NCBI RefSeq assembly: GCF_047511655.1
Contig: NC_133390.1
Location: 97,533,583-97,597,582 of the forward strand
Source of the DNA: Castor canadensis
Lineage: Eukaryota > Chordata > Mammalia > Rodentia > Castoridae
Length of the DNA: 64,000 bases
Reading direction: 5' to 3'
In this document: piece after piece, positions 35,231 through 46,489 of the stretch
Layout: each line of letters begins with the position of its first letter
Numbering within the stretch: the first letter of the stretch is position 1
Notes under the pieces: generated by a model
Told to the model about the DNA's origin: nothing
What the model saw: the letters and a program-made list of their open reading frames with translations, nothing else
Database searches by the model: none
Made by a program: the position numbers and the translations under genes

Positions 35231-36595
35231 TAAATTAACAATGCATATGTTTTAAATATAAGCATCCTTCATGTACACTTAAAGTATGGGACACATTTTA
35301 CTAAATATTATTGTTTATCTAAAAACCAAATTTAACTGAGCACCTGCATTTTATCCAACAACCCTACCTTAAAATGACTAGAGAGCAAAATGAAGTACAT
35401 GAGGTTAGATATGTGACTGAGCATCCGGGGACCAGAAGAGAAACAAAGATAATCAGATCAACATAAATATTTAGCTCATAGGAAGTAATAACAGATTGCA
35501 GTCAGCTATTTTGTGCCTAGAAATTGTTCTACTTTAAACTTTATTCTGTAATGTCATGCTGCTTTGAAGAAGAGAGTAAACATTGAAAAAGAGTGCCACT
35601 AATCTGCTTTTCAAAACAAGAGTATCTTGGCATTATGGTTTGAGACAGTAAACCTTAAGCTATGCCTGCTGTTGTCATCAAAGCTCTCTTCAATCTCCTA
35701 TGGGCAGAAATACAAAATGCCCATGAAGCTCATGTGACACTGGATGACATGGTGATATAATCATGCCTTTGAGCTCTTGCTGGGGTTGTTTCACATTTGA
35801 GAAATTGCTTTTTCAGTCTGTGTCTATGACGAAATAATTCCTTATGTCAAAAGCCTAATTTGAGCATTACCATAGTCTATGTGACTGTGAAAGAGAGCAG
35901 AGATTAAAAAGCAAGGAGCAGAGAAAGATGTGCAAATAGCAAACAAAGGACAGAGAACTTGCTTTGAGAGCAACAAGAGGCCTAACTGAGAGAGCCAAAG
36001 ATAACTTTGAAATCAAATTTGAAAAACAATACCCAGGTAATCTGGGAGTATCTGGAGCTATAAAATCTGTGTATAATAAAGGCCCTGATAAAAGGTGCAA
36101 CATCTCAGGAAAGACAGCAAGTCTCACAGAAAGGAGACTTGACAGAAAGGAGTCAACAGAGCTAGGCAATGCTCTTCAACATAAATAATCTGGACCCCAA
36201 CAGAAACTCTTTTCTAAGTCATACTAAAGATTCCTACTATATCTTTGGAGCAGGAATACTGTGCATGGCCTGAACTCTCTGTGTCTTGCATACGTATAAT
36301 TATGCCTACATTGATTTTCCAATGCAATTGTTTTCTGCATGCATTTAACTGTTCTGTATGGAAAGGCATGCCCAAGGGTCAGGGATGGATAATTATTTGG
36401 AAGCATGTCAGGAAATGCTGGATAGATGCCAGGTTCTTCTTTTCCATTAGGAAAAATGTAGACATTTTTCAGGTTGCTGTGTTTGCCGGGTTCACACCCA
36501 TCCCAAGGTTCATCTTCTTCCGTGGAGCTAGTTTTTAATTCTTTATTCTAACTCAGTGAAAGAGAGTTATAAACAAAATATTAAACTTTAAATAC
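35231..36595. other. Intergenic, no recognised element
   Basis: Short ORFs at 35867-36188 and 36245-36538 show no family resemblance. No repeat is recognised. Confidence 0.4.
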
Positions 36596-36685
36596 AAGTT
36601 TTTAACTATTAAAAAAGTGGAGCACCTGCCTAGCGAGCATCAAAAACGGAGTTTGAACCCTAATACTGGGAGAATGATGGCGGGG
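36596..36685 (+). repeat. ID-like SINE fragment
   Basis: 'GTGGAGCACCTGCCTAGCGA' followed by 'GGAGTTTGAACCCTAATACT' is an ID core. Confidence 0.75.
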
Positions 36686-37200
36686 TGAATTTAGCCAGGA
36701 TACATTGTAAGCATCTTTGTAAATGTCACAGTGCACCCCCAGTACAATCATAGCATGATAATAAAAAATAAAAAGCTAACACTTTCAAATAACAATGACA
36801 ATAAAATCCAAACAGACAAATACTGCCAAAAAAGTAAACATTTGGACCTGAACCTCTAAACAAAAATTCTGACAAAAAGTAAATTGAAAGGTCAACTTGT
36901 TAACCATCAGGAAAAATAAATTAAGGTATGTTTATGTCTGAAACCAATGTTTCCAAACAGGCAGTCTACTGAATCCCATGAGATTTTAGTAAGTTTTCAT
37001 TTAAAAAGAAAATTTAGGGCTTAAAATTTACTTTAAATGTTCACAGAAACTTACCATGATTCCGAGATTATTAATCTCCAAGAGATGAACATGAAACACA
37101 GTGTTTTCATTAATGGATCATGGAATTTTTTTTTATCACAGATAATGGCTCAGGAAATGCACCTTAAGGAATGCTGATTTTTCCTTAAAAATCAACTTTA
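36686..37200. other. Intergenic, no recognised element
   Basis: AT-rich sequence. Nothing recognised. Confidence 0.4.
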
Positions 37201-37320
37201 GGGAAATGTGTGGGCTGCCCGGCTGGTGCTATTTAAGGTTTTCAGGAATCATGGAATCTGTGGCAATAGTTGGAATTGAAGGATTTGTGATGGCCTCTTG
37301 GTGCCCTCTGAGAGGGGAGG

Positions 37321-37756
37321 ATGCCACTAGACTCATCTTCCTCATGCTGCCACTATCCTTCTCTTCTCCTTTACCCTCAGTGCCAGACAACATTGCCAAC
37401 CCTTCCCCTCCCCCAAGGTCTTACATCACTTCCCAGGAGATGAAGTGCATTCTTCACTGGTTTGCCAGTTGGTCAGGTCACCAATGTGAACGTTTTCTAC
37501 AAGACCTAGTAGCGAAGGCAGTGCCAGGAAAATTACAGCCACTGCTGGATGGTCTGGAGCAGCTTAGCATATCTGAGGCAAACCACCACCTTGTTTTTTT
37601 GAGTGCCAGCTACGTCTTTGGGATCAGTGGTTTAGAGGCTAGGCTGAACAGGAGCTCAATGAATTCATCAGGCAGCTGGAGGTCAGTGAGCCAGACTTCG
37701 TGACAAAGTTTTACCATGAAAGTTTTACCTTGGCTGCTACAGCTGGAAAGGACTGA
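37321..37756 (+). pseudogene. C14orf119: C14orf119 processed pseudogene
   Basis: C14orf119 is a small, conserved mammalian protein of poorly known function. Here its whole coding length is readable without introns. It starts at ATG 37321 (MPLDSSSS), then a frame slip follows. The core then reads SYITSQEMKCILHWFASWSG and KAVPGKLQPLLDGLEQLS. After a second shift near 37595 come ECQLRLWDQWFRG, an in-frame TAG at 37635-37637 (where the parent has Trp), EFIRQLEVSEPDFVTKFY and a final ATAGKD with TGA at 37754-37756. Two frameshifts plus a stop make it non-coding. Upstream (about 37200-37320) and downstream (to about 38300) sequence may be parental UTR. No clear poly-A tail or flanking duplication was found. 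Confidence 0.85.
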
Positions 37757-38300
37757 GGCATTCAGATCAAAAAAGATAACAATAGCTGATAGAGCAAAGG
37801 CCATGCATGACTCTACAGTGAGAACGCAGTTCAAATGTGTCACTTAAAGATTTGAGGGGTGTCCCAATGAGGTGACTGAACTTGCTGATGAGCACAGGCA
37901 TGGCAATTTCAACTGGACTCCTGGTGTAAGTGTTATCTGTCTAAGCAAATCCAGATGATGTCTGTCTCTTTGTTTGCTTCTTTCCAAGAGATGTCAAAAC
38001 CTCAAGAATTTAGTAAGTGCTTTTGCAGCTGTAACCAAAGAGAACCTCCTTGTTGTAAACTCAAGACTGCTCCTGGCCTGTGAGGGATATAAAAGAAAGC
38101 TCTCCTTCCTTAGAAACAGGAGAGAAGAAAAAGTATTTTTATACTTTAGCTGGGCTCAGGTGGCTAGTTTCACATCCTAACCAGACTCTAGCAGAATTAG
38201 GAGCTATCCCAACTACTGGGTTTCCCTGTAATGACTCAGTAAAATTATGGGAAATCGGGTGAGGATGATAATTAATCTGCCTTTCCTACTGTTTGACTCC
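37757..38300 (+). other. Possible 3' UTR of the C14orf119 retrocopy
   Basis: Sequence directly after the pseudogene stop with no recognised repeat. A retrocopy would be expected to carry parental 3' UTR here, but this cannot be confirmed by eye. Confidence 0.3.
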
Positions 38301-38539
38301 AAATAGCAATGAAAAATAAGTAAAAATATCAAACAGCTTTTTCTAAAGCATACGTGATATCTTTGGAGCTAGTAGCAGATGTTCCTGTTCCATTGCTGTT
38401 CTACAATGGTATAAAAATAAGTGACACTTTACAGGTTAAGCAGTTGATTTTTATATCAAAATAAGGAAATGATCTTCAAAAAATCAACTTTAAGAAATAT
38501 GCATCTGTAAAAGAAGGGAAAAAAAGATTAGCAAAATGT

Positions 38540-38890
38540 TAGTAGAGTTTATCTCTGAGTGGTGGTCTTTTCTTCTTTATACTTTTTTGACTTCCTAAAG
38601 ATTTTATAATACTTTCAGGACTAAAATTAGAGGGCTTATCAGTTATGTTAAAATATTGAAATGTTTTCCAGAACTGCACGCAAGTATTTAAGGATGAAAT
38701 ATAGTATTATTTGCACCTTGCTTTTAAAAGGTATGCAATTAGCATATTTGTAGAGAAAATTAGAGCAAATATGGCAGCCATTGAACATAGGTGAGTACAA
38801 TATATGAAGATTACTTTTACTACTTTTTCAATTTTACTATGCTTGAAATTTTTCCTAATAAAAAGATGGAGAGATAAAAAATTTTAAAAA
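38540..38890 (+). repeat. Ancient L1M/ME-like 3' end
   Basis: 'TTTTCTTCTTTATACTTTTT' and 'TTACTACTTTTTCAATTTTA' followed by 'CCTAATAAAAAG' resemble old L1 3' UTRs. Borders are approximate. Confidence 0.45.
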
Positions 38891-38959
38891 CTCATTTTGG
38901 AACATTCTGACAACATGAAACCATTGTATAAAATGTCTAAAAATATGTATCTGAGTACA

Positions 38960-39275
38960 AATGGTCCCTAACTTCTGATAGTTCAATAATTTTTTGGCTT
39001 TCCAATGGTGTGGAATTTTTACACATTCATAGAAACAATACTCTGGGTTGGATTTTGCTCCTTTCCCAGGGTAGCAATTCGCAATATGATACTCTCTCTG
39101 GTAGTGGAAATGGTGGCTGCAGTGAACTACAGGTCACATCAGCCATGAGATCACAAAGGTAAAAAACCAACACTGTACAGTGTGCTGTGTTGCTTAAGCT
39201 ACGCTATTCCATAAGTTAGGTGTGTTAAATACATTTTGCGTTTATATAGATATAACTCCATAGTAAGTCATTTAG
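38960..39275 (+). mobile_element. Tigger-type DNA transposon fossil (MITE-like)
   Basis: The left end 'AATGGTCCCTAACTTCTGAT' and the right end 'ATAACTCCATAGTAAGTC' are near-inverted. The interior blocks 'GATACTCTCTCTGGTAG' and 'GTTAGGTGTGTTAAATACAT' match a non-autonomous TcMar-Tigger consensus that I recall from mammalian genomes. It has no transposase ORF. Confidence 0.65.
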
Positions 39276-39618
39276 ATATAACACATAGAAAAGTTGTATG
39301 ACAATGCTCACAGAATTGCCTCTGGGAATTAAGTGAGACTGGTAGGATGTCATAAAGGAGATTTTAGTGTTATCTCTAATGTGTCACATTTTTCAAAGCA
39401 ATGCTCCAAATTTATGACTATTAGGCTCTGAATTCCAGCACTTAGGGAATGATCCTGGGGCCTGATCCAATGAAGACTGTCTTTTTAGCTTTAAGCTAAA
39501 CGTTGTGCTTGTTACTTTTAAGCTAAAAATAATACAATCTTGCTGTCAGAATGTTAGTGGAGCCTTCAGCCATGCAAGAGGGCATGAACTCTTTTCTGAG
39601 CTTCAAGAGCAGGCATGG

Positions 39619-39781
39619 GGAGAGGGTTGGGAGAGATGATTGGGGCGATGTAACTAATGTACAATATTAGTCTAATCAGAATTGTCACTATGACTCCCAC
39701 CCTGCATAACAAATATATCCTAATAAAAAATTTATATAAAAAATACTAGTAAAAAAATACTAGTAAAGAAAAAAAAAAAAA
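39619..39781 (+). mobile_element. Short 3'-end L1 insertion with 14-bp target-site duplications
   Basis: A 163-bp insert ends 'TATATCCTAATAAAAAATT' plus an A-rich tail. It is flanked by AAGAGCAGGCATGG (39605-39618) and AAGAACAGGCATGG (39782-39795), with one mismatch. The 3' sequence resembles the older L1 family at 47548-51285. Confidence 0.8.
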
Positions 39782-39844
39782 AAGAACAGGCATGGCTGCT
39801 TGTGCATGTGTTTGAGACCTATGGCTGTTCCAAAACTCCAGTGG

Positions 39845-39975
39845 TAGAAGGCTACTTATACCTAATGGAGATAGGGTCTCACTATGTAACCTAGGCTGGC
39901 CTTGAACTCACAGTCCTCCTGCCTCAATCTCCCAAGTGCTGGTACTTTACTGAGATGCACTGCTACATCTGGCTA
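39845..39975 (-). repeat. B1-like monomeric SINE
   Basis: 'GATAGGGTCTCACTATGTAA', 'CCTAGGCTGGCCTTGAACTC' and 'TCTCCCAAGTGCTGG' are a clear reverse B1. Confidence 0.9.
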
Positions 39976-39984
39976 ATTCACAAC

Positions 39985-40400
39985 ACTGACTTTAAAAAGT
40001 TCTTTTTCTCTAACCTAATACCTGAGTCTGGGTAATAACTGAAAAGGAGCACCATGCTTCTTTCTTCTGCCCCTACTGCTCCTGTCTCTCCCCCATTATT
40101 CAGAATTTATATTTGTTTTCCTTATGAAATTTTCATTATTTTTGTTACTTTTTAATTTAAAATTCCAAGCATTTATTCTTTTTTTAGACTAAAAGGTTCT
40201 GATGCTGGTACTTCAATGACAGTCGTGCCAGAGCAGGTGCTTGTCTAAGTGGAATTTCACTGCCCAGGTTAAGTAAAAAGACTGCAAGGAAAAGCTACAA
40301 AGGGCTTTTCCAGAGGTCATGAGGAGAGGGAGCAGAATATGAGTTCAAATCCTCAAGATCCCAGTAAAACTGTAGTCAGCATGATATTACTGCTCAGTCT
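39985..40400. other. Intergenic, no recognised element
   Basis: Unrecognised sequence up to the left target-site duplication of the twin-primed L1. Confidence 0.4.
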
Positions 40401-40413
40401 CATGTTTTGTTTT
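40401..40413 (+). repeat. Left target-site duplication of the twin-primed L1
   Basis: CATGTTTTGTTTT, repeated at 43629-43641 as part of CATGTTTTGTTTTTTT (43629-43644). Confidence 0.85.
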
Positions 40414-41480
40414 GTTTTTTTTTTTTATGTTTTTCTTTTTATTTTTATTTTTATTTTTATTTTTTTTTCATTTTTCTTTTATTATTCATATGTGCATACA
40501 AGGCTTGGTTCATTTCTCCCCCCTGCCCCCACCCCCTCCCTTACCACCCACTCCGCCCCCTCCCGCTCCCCCCCCAAATACCCAGCAGAAACTATTTTGC
40601 CCTTATCTCTAATTTTGTTGTAGAGAGAGTATAAGCAATAATAGGAAGGAACAAGGGGTTTTGCTGGTTGAGATAAGGATAGCTATACAGGGCATTGACT
40701 CACATTGATTTCCTGTGCATGTGTACCTTCTAGGTTAATTCTTTTTGATCTAACCTTTTCTCTAGTTCCTGGTCCCCTTTTCCTATTGGCCTCAGTTGCT
40801 TTAAGGTATCTGCTTTAGTTTCTCTGCATTAAGGACAACAAATGCTAGCTAGTTTTTTAGGTGTCTTACCTATCCTCACCCCTTCCTTGTGTGCTCTCGC
40901 TTTTATCATGTGCTCATAGTCCAATCCCCTTGTTGTGTTTGCCCTTGATCTAATGTCCACATATGAGGGAGAACATACGATTTTTGGTCTTTTGAGCCAG
41001 GCTAACCTCACTCAGAATGATGTTCTCCAATTCCATCCATTTACCAGCGAATGATAACATTTTGTTCTTCTTCATGGATGCATAAAATTCCATTGTGTAT
41101 AGATACCACATTTTCTTAATCCATTCGTCAGTGCTGGGGCATCTTGGCTGTTTCCATAACTTGGCTATTGTGAATAGTGCTGCAATAAACATGGATGTGC
41201 AGGTGCCACTGGAGTAACAGTCTTTTGGGTATATCCCCAAGAGTGGTATTGCTGGATCAAATGGTAGATCGATGTCCAGCTTTTTAAGTAGCCTCCAAAT
41301 TTTTTTCCAGAGTGGTTGTACTAGTCTACATTCCCACCAACAGTGTAAGAGGGTTCCTTTTTCCCCGCATCCTCGCCAACACCTGTTGTTGGTGGTGTTG
41401 CTGATGATGGCTATTCTAACAGGGGTGAGGTGGAATCTTAGTGTGGTTTTAATTTGCATTTCCTTTATTGCTTGGTGGGG

Positions 41481-41513
<33 letters not shown>

Positions 41514-42043
41514 AGTGTGTAGTTTTGTTCTACTTTATGCATCCCCTTTGATGAGACAACTACAGAACAACATCTGAGGCACCAACTCCAGGACTGGAGA
41601 TTGAGACGGACATCCAAATTATTAAGACTGAAATTGCATTGCATATAAACTTGGAAGTTTTTTGGTTTTTTGTTTTTTTTTTTTTTAATTTTCTATTTTC
41701 CATTTTATTTTAATTCATTTTTATAAATAGATATTACTTTCATATACTTATTTTTTATTTTTTTTATCTTTGATTTTCAATCCTCTCTCTGTCACTCTAT
41801 TGTCTGTTCAGCTTACTGTCGATTAGTACACTAACACTCCCTGTTTATACCTTTGAAACTCTCTTGTCTGATACCTTGTTCTGCTTTCTCCCGCTTGTCT
41901 GTATATTTGTTTTCCCCTTTTCTTTAACTTCTTGCTTTCCATCTCAGCTCACTCTTCCATTCTCAATATTACCATTGTTATTATTACAAGCTAGAAAATA
42001 CTTAATTACACAGAGTACAGGGACAGTAACAACACCAAGGACA

Positions 42044-43246
42044 ATGACAGGAAGACAGAAAAAACAAGGAAACCAGTTTCCCCACAGCAAAAAATTAGTA
42101 CAGGAACCAGAGAGGAATGAAGAGAACAGAAACTCAGAGCCAGACTCCAACAAAATGAAGATAAACTATGCCAAAGGACCGAATGAAGCCTACAAGAATA
42201 ATTTAAAAGAAGACATACTACAAGTACTCAATGAGAATTTTATAGAGATGATACTGGATAGGGTCAACCAAAATGTACAGGAGACACTCAAGAAATTCCA
42301 AGACAATAAAAATAGAGAATTTGAAAAAGCAAAAGAAGAAATAAAGGAAACCATAGAAGCACTGTATAAACACCAAAGTGAAAGAGAGAACACAATGAAT
42401 AAATGGATAAATGAACTCAGGACAAAAATAGACAACAACAAAGAAGAAAACAGCCAGGATATGGAAAACCTCAGAAAAAAGAACGAAACAGAACTGCAAA
42501 ACAAAACGGAAGGCCAATCCAGCAGAATAGAACAAACAGAAGACAGAATCTCAGAACTTGAAGATGAAATGGTAATTAAAGGAAAAACCGAAGAACTATT
42601 AATTAAACAACTCAAGACCTGTGAAAAGAAAATGCAAGAACTCACTGACTCCATCAAAAGACCAAACTTGAGAATCATGGGCATCGAAGAAGGAGAAGAG
42701 GTGCAAGCGAAAAGAATGCGTAATATATTCAACAAAATAATAACGGAAAATTTCCCAAATCTAGAGAAAGATATTCCCATACAGATGCAAGAGGCCTCCA
42801 GGACACCAAACAGACCAGATCAAAATAGAACTACTCTACGACATATCATCATTAAAACAACAAGTTCAGAAACTAAGGAAAGAATATTGAAGGCTGCAAG
42901 AGAGAAAAAACAAGTAACATACAAAGGTAAACCCATCAAAATCACAGCAGACTTCTCAACAGAAACATTAAAAGCAAGAAGAGCGTGGGGTGAGATCTTC
43001 CGGGCACTGAATGAAAATAACTTCAACCCCAGGATACTCTACCCAGCAAAGCTATCATTCAAAATAGATGGAGCAATAAAAGTCTTCCATGATAAGCAGA
43101 AACTAAAACAATATGTGACCACAAAGCCACCATTACAAAAGATTCTGCAAGGGATCCTGCACACAGAAAGTGACACCCAACTTAACCATGAAAAGGCAGG
43201 CAGCACCAAACCACAGGATAAGAAAAAGCAAGACAGTAGAGAGTAA
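42044..43246 (+). CDS. Intact L1 ORF1 (ORF1p, 400 aa) inside the inverted segment
   Basis: ORF1p is the L1 RNA-binding protein. It forms trimers and coats the element's RNA in cytoplasmic particles. The start chosen is ATG at 42044 (MTGRQKKQGNQFPHS); the open frame extends 60 codons upstream into 5' UTR, but that part is hydrophobic and not ORF1-like. Residues about 50-200 are rich in heptad-like charged residues (coiled coil). RPNLRIMGIEEGEE at 206-219 opens the RRM. YPAKLSF at 333-339 lies in the C-terminal domain, and the tail is charged (KKKQDSRE) before TAA. There is no internal stop or frameshift. At 400 aa it is longer than the human protein (338 aa). It has no known local promoter beyond a partial L1 5' UTR. 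Confidence 0.9.
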   Translation: MTGRQKKQGNQFPHSKKLVQEPERNEENRNSEPDSNKMKINYAKGPNEAYKNNLKEDILQVLNENFIEMILDRVNQNVQETLKKFQDNKNREFEKAKEEIKETIEALYKHQSERENTMNKWINELRTKIDNNKEENSQDMENLRKKNETELQNKTEGQSSRIEQTEDRISELEDEMVIKGKTEELLIKQLKTCEKKMQELTDSIKRPNLRIMGIEEGEEVQAKRMRNIFNKIITENFPNLEKDIPIQMQEASRTPNRPDQNRTTLRHIIIKTTSSETKERILKAAREKKQVTYKGKPIKITADFSTETLKARRAWGEIFRALNENNFNPRILYPAKLSFKIDGAIKVFHDKQKLKQYVTTKPPLQKILQGILHTESDTQLNHEKAGSTKPQDKKKQDSRE

Positions 43247-43296
43247 CATCAAGTTAGGTACACACAATCAAACCTTCAAATAACTAAGATAACTAA

Positions 43297-43628
43297 ATGG
43301 CAGGAATCACCACATACCTATCAGTACTAACACTTAATGTTAATGGACTTAATTCACCCATCAAAAGACACCGTTTGACAAAATGGATTAAAAAAGAAGA
43401 TCCAACAATTTGTTGCTTACAGGAGACTCATCTCACCGACAGAAATAAGCATATGCTTAGGATGAAAGGCTGGAAGAAGATTTACCAAGCCAATGGCATC
43501 CGAAAACAAGCAGGAGTAGCAATACTTATCTCTGACAAAGTAGACTTCAAACCTACATTGATCAAATGAGATAAAGAAGGACATTCCATACTAATAAAAG
43601 GGGAAATAGACCAAAAGGAAATAATAAT
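43297..43628 (+). pseudogene. L1 ORF2 start, truncated
   Basis: Encodes the beginning of the endonuclease domain (LTLNVNGLNSPIK, then LQETHLTDRNKH), with the complete Glu-Thr-His segment that the full-length copy has lost in part. A TGA at 43567-43569 ends the frame, and the L1 sequence stops at 43628 at the target-site duplication. It lacks the rest of the endonuclease, the reverse transcriptase and the Cys-rich region. Confidence 0.9.
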
Positions 43629-43644
43629 CATGTTTTGTTTTTTT
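43629..43644 (+). repeat. Right target-site duplication of the twin-primed L1
   Basis: CATGTTTTGTTTTTTT followed by AAATC, giving a TTTT/AAA L1 endonuclease site on the + strand. This fits an insertion whose 3' end lies on the - strand. Confidence 0.85.
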
Positions 43645-43667
43645 AAATCAAACTAAATTCCAAACCG

Positions 43668-43742
43668 CGGGTGGAGGTGTGGCTCAAGTGGGAGGCCCTT
43701 AACTCAGATCTCAGTACCACAGACAACAAAAATCCCAAGCGT
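43668..43742 (+). repeat. ID-like SINE fragment
   Basis: 'GGGTGGAGGTGTGGCTCAAG' followed by 'AACTCAGATCTCAGTACCAC'. Confidence 0.65.
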
Positions 43743-46489
43743 CATCTTGCCAATGTGCTAGAAGGCCAGTATGGTTCACTATTAAGGAGATCCCTCCCTC
43801 TCCCAAGCCTCTTTAAGAAACTTGGGAAGCTTAGACAATCCAGAAAACCTAGGCCTCTAGACTTGAGGGTGTTGTAGCCTCTATTGCCATGTGCAGTGGT
43901 CAGCCCTAATTGTCTCCCAAGGAAAGAAAAGATGGTGGTGCCATACAGCAGTGCAAAGCAAGGGAGAGAGATGAAAGAAGGAGAACAGACATTTTGAAGT
44001 ACAAAACTTCGTGGGTGGGAGTAGAAGAAGACCTTTCTCTAGTGAGTTGAAAGTGGCCAAAAAACTGGACCATGAGAGGTATCCTTTTTTTTTTCAATTC
44101 TTTCTTAATAACTCATCTTGTTCGAAAAGAAATAAGAATTTAGATAAGAAAACAAGTATAAAGTTGGAAGAGTGGTTGGAGGCTTAGATGAGTCTAATTT
44201 CTCACCTCTAAATCTCTCAGAGCTTCTTTCCAAACTGGACAGGAGCCCTAGCCGGGAAGAGCCAGCAGGCCTGATGAAGACACCTCAGCCATACAGAGTA
44301 GCCCAGAGCACTTCTGCAGGCTGCGGTCCTGCCTGCTCTCTGTCCCAGCCTGGTCTGACATCTTTCTGTCCAGTCCATTCTCCTCAGTGCTTAGGACTGG
44401 TTGTTGTTTAGTACTTCTGCAGTCCACCAGTTCATGTCAATCTCACACCCAAGCCAGGCTTCTGGGACTTCAGCTTGGAATCTGAGATCTTGATCTCCGT
44501 GGGTAAGTGGGATAGAAAATTTGGAAGAGCTTGCCTCACAAGCAACTGGTAAAAGAAATGAATAGCATTCCAACTCAGATCTGATTCATATTTTTGACCA
44601 AATTCTTGTGAATTCCCAAATTCTGGGAATTCCTTGGGGTGTAATATGGCTCTTGACACCCTCCCCTCTTGTTTTAATCAAGAAGGTTCCACCAATTCTT
44701 GGAATGCTCCAGATTTCTTCAATAAGGAAGAATGAGAATTAATGCAACTCAAAACCAGCTAGCTTTATAAAGACAGAACTTCAAATGAGAAACAAATATT
44801 CTCACCCTAGTCCTTTGTCATTTGGGGAGGAGGGTGAAAAAAAGCGTTTTTGTTTTTGATTTTTAAGAGTGTGATGTATGAGATAGAATTCATTATATAA
44901 ATAAAAACTAGGATCCACATCTTTTCTAGTCCCCATCCCACATAAATTATGGAGAAACTGTTTTTTGGGTCCCAAATGGTCCAATCAATTTTAGAAATTT
45001 TGGGTTTCAACTATTTATAAAGAATCCATACGATTATATTCTAAGGAACTTCTAGTTCTTAGACTAATTCTCTCAGCCTCCCCTTTTCAACTAGTCCTAT
45101 AAAATAGTAATCTATATCAGCCCCTTGTTGTCACAGTAATGCTGCTTGACAACTCTGAAGTCCAGTGGCTTTCAGCAAAGATTATTTATTCTTGCTTGTG
45201 TACCTGTGGACTGCCTAGGAGTAACTGATAGAGGCTAAGTGTGTCCTTGTGTTTTCAGGTGTCTCTCATTCTCTAACTTGTGTTGCTGGACTGGGTGGAG
45301 CATTTTCTTCTTCTGACCATAGCAGAAGCGCAAGCAAGGAATGGAAAACACAATGTCTCTTGAGGACTGAGCCTGGAACTGGCACATTGTCTCTTTATAC
45401 ACATGCCTTTGGCCACAGTGTGCCATGTATTGAAAGCCAAAATGGATGCCTCTCCTCTAGAGGGGAAAGTGCAAGTCACATAGCAACTGCTATAGTGACA
45501 AGATATAATAGACAAATCAGTATATCAAAGGGTCTGACAGCATTGCTCTTCCTTACACTAACAGGAAATGTCACTGAGTCAGTTCTATATGGTTTGCCTT
45601 AAGGTTCCTGTGACACTGCCAATCTACCACAACTTAGCTGGTGACATACAAGGACATTCGGTGACTCTTCCTCCTCAGATTCCAACTTTCCTCCACTGAA
45701 AAATTTCTGAGACTCAATGTCACTTTGGTCTTCTTCATTTATTGCTTGGGTGAATATCCAGGCATGAGCAGCTCATCTGCCTGGCTCCAAATAAAATAAG
45801 AGCCTTCAATCTTTCCTGGGGAAAAAATTCCTTGATTTAAATACTTTTGAATATATCATTTTGTCATTTTAAAGCTAGTGGTTTTGTTAAGTCTTCAATG
45901 TTTTGTTTTGTTTTCCTACAACAGAATATGTATCTCATTCCTTTGTTTTCCTGGGATCTTAATAAGGTTCCAGCCATGTCTTCCTTACTGCAAATGAAGC
46001 TTCAGAGGCTGACAAGAAGGAGGATGGCAGGAAAGACTGTTTAAAACTGGTAATTGCTGCATTTGACATACTGTCTATTACTGAGAATTTGTATTCTTCA
46101 TCTTTCTCCTTACAGGGTATTAAATTTTGATTAAACCCAAGGACCTCTGACTGTCTTCCATAAATAGGAGGAATTCTGTAGAGTCCTAGGCAATATTTTA
46201 TATGCAAAATGAGTTACTAACTTATCACGCTAATTATTCTGTGTTTATCCCCCCAAGTCCTAACTTCTCCCTCCAGATTTGCACTAAATCTTTCTACCAG
46301 CCCATGGCATTCTGGGTAATAAGCAGTAATGTTTTTTTATGAGGTTCCACTTCCACAAATATTATATCACCTCTAAAGGAAATTTATACATCTATTTGAT
46401 AGAATCATGGGCCAGACACATCCAGTGAAAAAAATGTAAAAGGTTCTTAGGAATAAAACAAGGTCAAGGTCATTGTTTCTGGGTCACAT
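43743..46489. other. Intergenic, about 2.7 kb with no recognised gene
   Basis: Several ORFs of 60-117 codons (for example 45249-45602) show no family resemblance. The part around 45125-45240 (TCCAGTGGCTTTCAGCAAAG, then ATTATTTATTCTTGCT) may be an old LTR or DNA-transposon fossil, not assigned. Confidence 0.4.

Larger units (their letters stand above)
40414..43628 (-). mobile_element. L1 insertion with 5' inversion (twin priming)
   Basis: Left part (about 40478-41470): L1 3' end on the - strand, with a poly-T rich tail at 40414-40477, a C-rich 3' UTR complement at 40517-40575 and the ORF2 C-terminus (frame 40950-41459, with [16 protein letters not shown]). Right part (about 41475-43628): L1 5' UTR, ORF1 and the start of ORF2 on the + strand, ending abruptly in ORF2 exactly where the target duplication begins. 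The middle of ORF2 is missing. The order host - 3' end - inverted 5' half - host with one shared duplication is the signature of twin priming during reverse transcription. A (GT)n run sits at the inversion joint (41485-41512). Confidence 0.92.

Noticed and set aside
37206-37703. C14orf119 copy as a functional 165-codon gene
   Set aside because: The open frame does not follow the parental frame throughout. The parental frame is broken by two shifts and a TAG, and the real start (37321) is in another frame.
41864-42043. 60-codon N-terminal extension of L1 ORF1
   Set aside because: It translates the pyrimidine-rich L1 5' UTR. The ORF1-like sequence begins at the ATG at 42044.
45249-45602. 117-codon ORF on the + strand
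   Set aside because: No domain, no conservation evidence, and it overlaps an opposite ORF of similar length. Most likely chance.
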